From the NCBI GenBank assembly GCA_018064305.1, contig JAGHVP010000013.1:1-5721 (forward strand): a stretch of 5,721 bases of DNA. Reading direction: 5' to 3'. Below, piece after piece: positions 1-4,445 of this stretch. The notes beneath the pieces were generated by a model that was not told the origin of the DNA, searched no databases, and worked only from the letters and a program-made list of their open reading frames with translations. The DNA comes from Candidatus Equibacterium intestinale. GTDB lineage: Bacteria; Bacteroidota; Bacteroidia; Bacteroidales; UBA932. Each line of letters opens with the position of its first letter. Within the stretch, counting starts at the first letter, position 1. A program made the translations under genes and the position numbers.

Positions 1-824
1 GGCTTGATGAAGAACTGCATCTCCATCTGCTCGAACTCCCTCATACGGAAGATGAACTGGCGGGCTACAATCTCGTTGCGGAATGCCTTGCCGATCTGTG
101 CGATACCGAAAGGAATCTTCATTCGGCCGGTCTTCTGCACATTCAGGAAGTTTACGAAGATACCCTGTGCAGTCTCGGGGCGGAGGTAGATCTTGCCGTC
201 TTCACCGCTGATGTTGCCGAGCTGTGTGCTGAACATGAGGTTGAACTTGCGCACTTCTGTCCAGTTCTTGGTACCTGAGATGGGGCACACGATCTCGCAG
301 TCGAGAATCAGCTGGCGCATTGCTTCAAGGTCGTCTGCCTCCAGGGCAGCCACCATGCGGCTGTGTACCTCGTCGTATTTCGTCTTCACGCGGAGGACGT
401 TGGGGTTGGTGGCGCGGAACTGCTCTTCGTTGAAGCTCTCCCCGAATTTGCGGCGGCCTTTCTCAACCTCTTTGTTCATCTTCTCCTCGAGCTTTGCAAG
501 ATAATCCTCGAGAAGGACATCGGCGCGGTAGCGCTTCTTAGAGTCCTTGTTGTCGATGAGGGGGTCGTTGAATGCTGCAACGTGGCCGCTGGCCTCCCAT
601 ACCTTGGGATGCATGAAGATGGCACTGTCTATACCTACGATGTTGTCGTGCAGGCGCACCATGGCGTTCCACCAATAGTTCTTGATATTGTTCTTGAGCT
701 CCACGCCAAGCTGGCCGTAGTCATAAACGGCTGCCAGGCCGTCATAGATTTCACTTGACTGGAAAATGAATCCGTACTCCTTGCAATGGGCTGTCAGATT
801 CTTGAAAACTTCTTCTTGTGTCAT
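1..824 (-). CDS. glyQS: Glycyl-tRNA synthetase (alpha2 type), N-terminal 274 residues, cut by window edge
   Basis: Class II aminoacyl-tRNA synthetase that charges tRNA-Gly with glycine in the cytoplasm. Reading from ATG at 824, the frame stays open to the left edge and begins MTQEEVFKNLTAHCKEYGF. Family marks seen: SSEIYDGLAAVYDYGQLG near residues 21-38, KNYWWNAMV near 45-53, RPETAQGIFVNF from residue 215, class II motif 2 FRNEI at 248-252 and REFEQMEMQFF at 262-272. Homologues are usually a little over 500 residues, so motif 3 and the anticodon-binding domain lie beyond the edge. Where some bacterial enzymes have a CPxCG zinc-type motif, this one has CPISG at 180-184, so metal binding there may be lost; I believe Ser is common in this clade. 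It is the last visible gene of the minus-strand cluster, 7 bases after folK. Its leader is A-rich with no Shine-Dalgarno sequence. It is the single-chain form, not separate glyQ/glyS subunits. Confidence 0.97.
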   Translation of the reverse strand, partial: MTQEEVFKNLTAHCKEYGFIFQSSEIYDGLAAVYDYGQLGVELKNNIKNYWWNAMVRLHDNIVGIDSAIFMHPKVWEASGHVAAFNDPLIDNKDSKKRYRADVLLEDYLAKLEEKMNKEVEKGRRKFGESFNEEQFRATNPNVLRVKTKYDEVHSRMVAALEADDLEAMRQLILDCEIVCPISGTKNWTEVRKFNLMFSTQLGNISGEDGKIYLRPETAQGIFVNFLNVQKTGRMKIPFGIAQIGKAFRNEIVARQFIFRMREFEQMEMQFFIK

Positions 825-831
825 TTCTGTA

Positions 832-1269
832 TTATTTTATTTCGATTTTTGTTTCCAAATCTTTGAGGAGAAGTGCCACGAACGGCCTTGATGCCACCTG
901 CGGATGAGGCAGGACAAGGCGCGGAGTGGAAATCTCCACATCGTCATATTTCAAAATGTCTATGTCTATGGTACGCGACGTATAGCGTCTTGTGCCGTCG
1001 GCATTGTATTCAGCCTGATGGGGCGCTCTGCCCAGCTCCATCTCTATGCTCTGGCAGAAATCCAGCAGTGATTCCGGCGTGAGCCACACCGGCGCCTCGA
1101 AAGCCACCGCCATGTTGAGGAAGGCCGGCCCTTCGAACCCTACCGCCTCTGTCTCAATGATTTCCGAGCGTACAAGCTCTACCCTCAGCAGCCGCTCCAT
1201 AACCTTGCAGGCAGCATTCAGGTATGCTTCCCTCTCGCCCAGGTTGGATCCCAAAGATAGATAAACCAT
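832..1269 (-). CDS. folK: HPPK: 2-amino-4-hydroxy-6-hydroxymethyldihydropteridine pyrophosphokinase
   Basis: Transfers pyrophosphate from ATP to 6-hydroxymethyl-7,8-dihydropterin, the step before dihydropteroate synthase in folate synthesis; cytoplasmic. The 145-residue product has normal HPPK length and all main signatures: SLGSNLGER at 5-13, FLNMAV at 50-55, ELGR at 78-81, SRTIDIDIL at 98-106 with the two magnesium-binding aspartates D102 and D104, and PHP at 121-123 followed by R128-P-F. The start fits because the GSNLG loop always lies close to the N-terminus. It follows the DUF59 gene by 10 bases and precedes glycyl-tRNA synthetase by 7, so it is probably co-transcribed with both. A GGGAGG sequence lies 4 bases before the ATG. 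No folate neighbours (folB, folP) are present, so its operon partners are not from its own pathway. Confidence 0.97.
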   Translation of the reverse strand: MVYLSLGSNLGEREAYLNAACKVMERLLRVELVRSEIIETEAVGFEGPAFLNMAVAFEAPVWLTPESLLDFCQSIEMELGRAPHQAEYNADGTRRYTSRTIDIDILKYDDVEISTPRLVLPHPQVASRPFVALLLKDLETKIEIK

Positions 1270-1273
1270 AGCG

Positions 1274-1279
1274 CCTCCC
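1274..1279 (-). promoter_or_regulatory. Shine-Dalgarno-like site of folK
   Basis: On the minus strand GGGAGG fills most of the 10-base gap between the DUF59 stop codon (1280-1282) and the folK ATG (1267-1269), with a 4-base spacer. This is notable because Bacteroidota genes seldom use such sites, and glyQS and ruvA in this window show none. The spacer is shorter than the usual 5-9 bases, so its use is uncertain. Confidence 0.4.
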
Positions 1280-1594
1280 CTACATCAGCCCGAGCTCCAG
1301 CCTGGCCTCTTCACTCATCATCTCCTGCGACCAGACAGGCTCGAACACCAGTTCTATCGACACGTCCACAACGCCCGGCACATCGCTCACCGCCTCATGC
1401 ACACTGTCTACCACAATGTCTGCGATGGGGCAGTTGGGAGCAGTCAGCGTCATCTTTATGGCAACGTTGTGATCTTCGTCCACCTTTATCTCGTATATAA
1501 GTCCCAGGTCATATACGTTCACCGGAATCTCCGGGTCGTACACCTGCCTCAGGGCCATCACGATATTCGCTTCCAAAACAGATTTCTCAGCCAT
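1280..1594 (-). CDS. MIP18/DUF59 family Fe-S assembly protein (SufT/YitW/PaaD-like)
   Basis: A 104-residue single-domain DUF59 protein, probably an auxiliary factor for maturation of iron-sulfur proteins in the cytoplasm. Seen: DPEIPVNVYDLGLIYEI at 20-36, which is the family hallmark; LTAPNCPIAD at 50-59, whose C55 is the conserved reactive cysteine; a VPGV turn at 72-75; and the C-terminal block FEPVWSQEMMSEEARLELG at 84-102, typical of stand-alone members in suf clusters. Database names vary (SufT, YitW, PaaD-like, metal-sulfur cluster assembly factor). The biochemical role is inferred from eukaryotic MIP18/CIA2 and bacterial SufT work. True PaaD belongs to phenylacetyl-CoA epoxidase clusters, and no other paa gene is here. 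It starts 6 bases after the sufE stop and 10 bases before folK. I give no symbol because the longer SufT architecture is not present. Confidence 0.93.
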   Translation of the reverse strand: MAEKSVLEANIVMALRQVYDPEIPVNVYDLGLIYEIKVDEDHNVAIKMTLTAPNCPIADIVVDSVHEAVSDVPGVVDVSIELVFEPVWSQEMMSEEARLELGLM

Positions 1595-1600
1595 TTCCTG

Positions 1601-2026
1601 CTAATCCTCCTTTCCGCTGTATGCAGCTGCAAATGCGCGTATCTTCTTTATCATTGCCGCCAGTCCCCCCGCGCGGGTGGGTGACAGGTTGTCTTTCAGT
1701 CCGATTGCATCGATGAAGCCCAGGTCTGCGGCCAGGATATCCTCCGGGGTCTGCCCCTCGAAGACCCTCACCAGCAGCGATATTATGCCCTTTGTGATGA
1801 TGGCGTCGCTGTCGGCCTTGAAGTGCAGGCGTCCGCACTCCTCGGTGCAGGTAAGCCACACCCTGGACTGGCATCCCTCTATGATGTTGGTGTCGTTTTT
1901 GTCTGACTCCTCCACCAGAGGCATCTCCTTTCCAAGGTCAATCAGGTATTCGTATTTGTCGAGCCACTCGTCAAACACCGAAAACTCATCGATTATTTCG
2001 TTCTCTATCTCTGCAATTGTTTTCAT
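1601..2026 (-). CDS. sufE: Cysteine desulfuration protein SufE
   Basis: Accepts the persulfide sulfur from SufS and relays it to the SufBCD scaffold, stimulating the desulfurase; cytoplasmic. The 141-residue product matches the usual length of about 140. Key signature: GCQSRVWL at 51-58, with C52 the sulfur-accepting cysteine (C51 in E. coli SufE), and LSPTRAGGL at 114-122, the conserved C-terminal LSP(T/S)R block. The frame stays open further upstream to 2161, but I chose ATG at 2026 because MKTIAEIENEI begins where the family normally starts and the extra residues would lie inside sufS. The ATG overlaps the sufS stop as ATGA, a layout typical of translational coupling that would keep donor and acceptor in step. 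It is followed after 6 bases by the DUF59 gene. Confidence 0.97.
   Translation of the reverse strand: MKTIAEIENEIIDEFSVFDEWLDKYEYLIDLGKEMPLVEESDKNDTNIIEGCQSRVWLTCTEECGRLHFKADSDAIITKGIISLLVRVFEGQTPEDILAADLGFIDAIGLKDNLSPTRAGGLAAMIKKIRAFAAAYSGKED
1606..1611 (-). promoter_or_regulatory. Shine-Dalgarno-like AGGAGG before the DUF59 gene
   Basis: On the minus strand AAAGGAGG lies within the last codons of sufE (the residues before the TAG), with its AGGAGG core 11 bases upstream of the DUF59 ATG at 1594. It is a near-perfect anti-Shine-Dalgarno match, but it also encodes part of the Gly-Lys-Glu-Asp end of SufE, so the match may be partly accidental. Spacing is at the long end of what works in other bacteria. 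Confidence 0.35.
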
Positions 2027-3255
2027 TGCCTTAACATTATTACCACTCTTGCCAACGCCCTGGCAAAAACCTCTACCTCCCCGACTGTATTGTATGGCAT
2101 CAAAGAGGCGCGCAGCATGCTGCTTCCTCCCGTGAGGCGGCGCACTATAGGCTCGGCACACATGTGCCCGCTGCGCAGCGCCACACCCATCTTGTCTATC
2201 AGCATGGCTGCATCAAGCGGATGCACACCCTCTATCGTGAAAGAATAGAGAGGGATGCGTTCCGGTGCATCTATTCCAGCCACCTTCACACCGTTGATGC
2301 TGCCCAGAGCGCTTTCCATGGCAGCCATCAGCTCTTTTTCATGAGTTGCCACAGCCGCGTCGGAAGCAAGCTCCCCGGCAATCTCTAAAGCAGGCCTGAG
2401 GCATGCCGCAGCCACATAATTGGCTGTGCCGGCCTCGAATTTCAGCGGCAGGTCGGCGTAAACGGTCTTCTCGAAAGAGACGCTTTCCACCATGTCGCCG
2501 CCACCCATGTACGGCGGCAGCTTCTCCAGCCACTCTTTCTTGCCGTACAGCACACCTATGCCGGTGGGTGCGTATATCTTATGCCCCGAAAAGGCATAGA
2601 AATCACAGTCTATGTCTGTCACGTCCACCTTCAGGTGAGTGACGCCCTGCGCGCCGTCCACCAGCACCGGGATGCCTTTGCTGTGGGCCACCGCAACCAT
2701 CTGCTTCACCGGATTCACCACGCCCAGGATGTTGGACACATGCGCCACAGCCACCATCTTCACGTCATCGGTAAGACTGTCAGAAAATTTCTGCAGGTCG
2801 ATGGTGCCGTCGGGCTCCACCTCAAGCACCTTCAGCCCGGCGCCAGTTGCCTGGCAGGCAATCTGCCACGGGACGATGTTCGAATGGTGCTCCGCGGCCG
2901 AAAGCAGCACTTTGTCTCCATTTTTCAGGAATCCGGCAGCGGCAAAGCAGTGCGCCACCAGATTTATCGAGGCGGTAGTGCCCGAGGTGAGGATTATCTC
3001 CTCACGGCTCTCTGCACCGAGGAAGTCACGCACTGCGTCACGCCCCTTCTCGTATGCCTCTGTAGCCTCCATGCTCAGCGTATGCACGGCACGGTGGATG
3101 TTTGCGTTGCTGCGGCTGCACAGCTCCTGCTGCAGGTCAAGCACACTGCGCGGGCGCTGCGAGGTGGCGGCATTGTCGAAATAGACAAGGTCCTTCCCCT
3201 CGACCTTGCGGTCAAGAATAGGGAAAAGTGCCCTTATTTCATCGACTTTGCGCAT
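2023..3255 (-). CDS. sufS: Cysteine desulfurase SufS (group II, PLP-dependent)
   Basis: Removes sulfur from L-cysteine as an enzyme persulfide, releasing alanine, and passes it to SufE. With start at 3255 the product is 410 residues, close to the family norm. Seen: YFDNAATSQRP at 25-35; AEHHSN with the cofactor-stacking H124; VDGAQG with D200; FSGHKIYAPTG with the PLP lysine K226; GGGDM at 251-255; FEAGTAN at 273-279; and RSGHMCAEP with catalytic C366 on the short lobe loop typical of SufS/CsdA, not IscS. An in-frame ATG at 3300 would add 15 residues (MITFVICKDTKKSLN), but it lies upstream of the predicted transcription start, and MRKVDEIRALFPILDR matches the usual N-terminus, so I prefer 3255. 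It heads the minus-strand cluster and overlaps sufE by 4 bases. SufBCD genes are not adjacent. Confidence 0.96.
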   Translation of the reverse strand: MRKVDEIRALFPILDRKVEGKDLVYFDNAATSQRPRSVLDLQQELCSRSNANIHRAVHTLSMEATEAYEKGRDAVRDFLGAESREEIILTSGTTASINLVAHCFAAAGFLKNGDKVLLSAAEHHSNIVPWQIACQATGAGLKVLEVEPDGTIDLQKFSDSLTDDVKMVAVAHVSNILGVVNPVKQMVAVAHSKGIPVLVDGAQGVTHLKVDVTDIDCDFYAFSGHKIYAPTGIGVLYGKKEWLEKLPPYMGGGDMVESVSFEKTVYADLPLKFEAGTANYVAAACLRPALEIAGELASDAAVATHEKELMAAMESALGSINGVKVAGIDAPERIPLYSFTIEGVHPLDAAMLIDKMGVALRSGHMCAEPIVRRLTGGSSMLRASLMPYNTVGEVEVFARALARVVIMLRQ

Positions 3256-3280
3256 ATTGAGCGATTTTTTCGTATCTTTA
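3247..3280 (+). promoter_or_regulatory. Probable ruvA promoter (-33 TTTG, -7 TATCTTTA)
   Basis: TTTG at 3247-3250 and TATCTTTA at 3273-3280 (one mismatch to TAnnTTTG) are separated by 22 bases, slightly long for the Bacteroidota consensus. This predicts a start near 3287 and an A/T-rich leader of about 30 bases before the ruvA ATG. The -33 element falls inside the 5' end of sufS, and the -7 box lies in the predicted sufS leader. Confidence 0.5.
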
Positions 3281-3287
3281 CAAATTA

Positions 3288-3295
3288 CAAAAGTA
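3288..3295 (-). promoter_or_regulatory. Probable -7 box of the sufS operon promoter
   Basis: Minus strand TACTTTTG matches the Bacteroidota -7 consensus TAnnTTTG exactly. It predicts transcription starting near 3281 and a leader of about 25 bases before the sufS ATG at 3255. No clear TTTG appears at -33; that region is just A/T rich. About three such motifs are expected by chance in the whole window on both strands, so position in a 62-base intergenic gap is the main support. Confidence 0.55.
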
Positions 3296-3317
3296 ATCAA
3301 AATTTGTTTATAAATAT

Positions 3318-3908
3318 ATGTACGACTACATAAAAGGCCTTTTGGTCGAGGCCAACCCGGCCGAAGCCATCATCGAGGCGGGCGGAATCGGATTCAGGAT
3401 CCTCATATCCCTCAGCTCGTTCACAGACATCGAGACAAGTGTCGGTCACACCGCAAAGCTCTACATCTACCACCATCTCCGCGAAGATGACGAAGCCCTC
3501 TACGGATTCAGCACCAAAGAGGAGCGCGAGCTCTTCACAATGCTGATCTCAGTAAACGGCGTGGGGTGCGGCACAGCCCGCATGATGCTCTCTTCGATGA
3601 GCCAGGAAGAGCTGCAGAATGCAATTGTGGGGCAGGACCTCAAGAAGATCAAGTCCATCAAGGGCATCGGAAGCAAGACAGCCGAGCGCATAATCCTCGA
3701 ACTCAAAGACAAGGTTGTGAAGGGAACCGGCCGCGGATTCACAGTAACTGCAGCCATATCTAACCCCTGTCGCGACGAGGCATTCAATGCCCTGGTGCTT
3801 CTCGGATTCACCAAGGCGAATGTCGAAAAAGCTGTGGATATGGTACTTAAGGAAGACCCCGACGTATCGCTCGAAAATTTAATTAAAAAATCACTGAAGA
3901 TTTTGTAG
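3318..3908 (+). CDS. ruvA: Holliday junction branch migration protein RuvA
   Basis: Binds four-way DNA junctions as a tetramer and loads the RuvB motor for branch migration in recombinational repair. The 196-residue product has the normal three domains: an OB-fold from MYDYIKGLL to about residue 63, with the acidic pin E56-D57 in the REDDEALYGF segment; two helix-hairpin-helix motifs, VNGVGCGTA at 79-87 and IKGIGSKTAERI at 114-125; and a C-terminal RuvB-binding three-helix domain from about 150 (DEAFNALVLLGF) to the end. The start at 3318 matches the family N-terminus and has no Shine-Dalgarno site, only an A/T-rich leader. It is divergent from sufS. RuvB and RuvC genes are not beside it, which is usual in Bacteroidota. 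No terminator separates it from gcvH, so some readthrough is likely. Confidence 0.97.
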   Translation: MYDYIKGLLVEANPAEAIIEAGGIGFRILISLSSFTDIETSVGHTAKLYIYHHLREDDEALYGFSTKEERELFTMLISVNGVGCGTARMMLSSMSQEELQNAIVGQDLKKIKSIKGIGSKTAERIILELKDKVVKGTGRGFTVTAAISNPCRDEAFNALVLLGFTKANVEKAVDMVLKEDPDVSLENLIKKSLKIL

Positions 3909-3935
3909 CAATTCCACAATATTTTACTATATTTG
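3902..3935 (+). promoter_or_regulatory. Probable gcvH promoter (-33 TTTG, -7 TATATTTG)
   Basis: A perfect TAnnTTTG box (TATATTTG, 3928-3935) lies 22 bases after TTTG at 3902-3905, which straddles the end of ruvA. The predicted start near 3941-3943 gives a leader of only about a dozen bases. The 22-base spacing equals that of the ruvA promoter. Confidence 0.6.
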
Positions 3936-3954
3936 CCACGAATATGCGATTATT

Positions 3955-4329
3955 ATGAACGTACCTGACGAATTACTTTACACAAAAGACCATGAATGGG
4001 CCCGCATAGAGGGTGACATGGCAGTTGTCGGAATTACAGATTTCGCACAGAGCGAGCTTGGTGACATCGTTTTCCTTGATGTCACATCAGTTGGAGAGAT
4101 GCTCGCGAAAGGCGAGAAATTCGGCGACATCGAGGCAGTGAAGACCGTAGCTGAGGCATACATGCCTGTAAGCGGTGAGGTTGTAGAGTTCAACGAGGCC
4201 CTCGAGTCTGCTCCCGAGCTCGTAAACGCAAGCCCTTACGACGAGGGTTGGATCATTAAGATCAAGTTCTCCGATCCGTCGGAATTTGATACATTGTTAA
4301 AAGCTGAAGAGTACAAGAAATCAGTCTAA
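3955..4329 (+). CDS. gcvH: Glycine cleavage system H protein (lipoyl carrier)
   Basis: Small lipoyl-bearing protein that shuttles the aminomethyl group from glycine between the P, T and L proteins. The 124-residue product is of normal length. Seen: KDHEWARIEGDMAVVGITDFAQ, the N-terminal family block (11-32); GDIVFLDV at 36-43; IEAVKTVAEAYMPVSGEV at 59-76 with K63 the expected lipoylation site; ALESAPELVNASPYDEGWIIKI at 82-103. The common VELPEVG stretch is DVTSVG here (42-47), a mild variation. The gcvP, gcvT and lpd genes are not in the window, as expected for Bacteroidota where they are scattered. The gene follows ruvA by 46 bases with its own promoter and ends at a strong terminator, so it can form a single-gene transcript. 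H protein can also serve as a lipoyl donor for other complexes. Confidence 0.97.
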   Translation: MNVPDELLYTKDHEWARIEGDMAVVGITDFAQSELGDIVFLDVTSVGEMLAKGEKFGDIEAVKTVAEAYMPVSGEVVEFNEALESAPELVNASPYDEGWIIKIKFSDPSEFDTLLKAEEYKKSV

Positions 4330-4353
4330 ACATTGAAAATTAAATGTGATGTG

Positions 4354-4403
4354 TTAAGCCTGCCGTCCGTCAAACGGCAGGCTTAATTTTTTTATTTTTT
4401 TTT
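4354..4403 (+). terminator. Rho-independent terminator after gcvH
   Basis: A perfect 13-base inverted repeat (TTAAGCCTGCCGT at 4354-4366 with its complement at 4374-4386) encloses a 7-base loop, CCGTCAA. It is followed directly by seven T, one A and nine T (4387-4403). It begins 24 bases after the gcvH stop. The flank on the other side has no comparable A-tract, so it should act mainly on plus-strand transcripts. Confidence 0.95.
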
Positions 4404-4405
4404 AC

Positions 4406-4413
4406 TACCTTTG
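4406..4413 (+). promoter_or_regulatory. Probable -7 box of the acyl-CoA synthetase promoter
   Basis: TACCTTTG, followed by C, is a perfect TAnnTTTGC box 32 bases before the ATG. The predicted start is near 4420, giving a leader of about 25 bases. There is no TTTG at -33; that position falls in the T-tract of the gcvH terminator, which may act as an A/T-rich upstream element. Confidence 0.65.
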
Positions 4414-4445
4414 CAAGACTAATTAACTAACTATAGGAAAAAGGC

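Noticed and set aside
1252..1259. Perfect minus-strand TATCTTTG, a -7-like box inside the start of folK
   Set aside because: It encodes the conserved Leu-Ser-Leu before GSNLG, has no TTTG upstream, and would start transcription after the folK ATG. About three such motifs are expected by chance in the window.
1677..2135. Plus-strand open frame opposite sufE and the end of sufS
   Set aside because: No recognisable domain and no promoter or leader; SufE with its active-site Cys accounts for the stretch.
2027..2161. Upstream in-frame extension of sufE by 45 codons
   Set aside because: Would lie entirely inside sufS, does not resemble SufE N-termini, and the ATGA overlap gives a standard start.
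2639..3184. A second plus-strand open frame (181 codons) opposite sufS
   Set aside because: Same region, different frame, Ser/Thr/Ala-rich composition with no motif; a shadow of sufS.
3256..3300. Longer SufS with a start at 3300
   Set aside because: The added 15 residues are not typical of SufS, and the codon lies upstream of the predicted transcription start given the -7 box at 3288-3295.
2581..3333. Long open frame (250 codons) on the plus strand, antisense to sufS
   Set aside because: It lies opposite a clear sufS with all catalytic residues; its translation is rich in His, Arg and Cys with no recognisable domain, as expected for a reverse-strand shadow of G+C-biased codons.
3500..3919. 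Minus-strand open frame opposite ruvA
   Set aside because: Ser-rich low-complexity translation with no family match; ruvA on the plus strand explains the region fully.
3909..3954. Possible terminator or riboswitch (glycine-type) before gcvH
   Set aside because: The 46-base gap is too short for a glycine aptamer and contains no stable G+C stem; a promoter explains it.
3944..3958. Tiny reading frame (Met-Arg-Leu-Leu-stop) overlapping the gcvH ATG
   Set aside because: Four codons beginning almost at the predicted transcript start; easily chance, and nothing else points to leader-peptide control.
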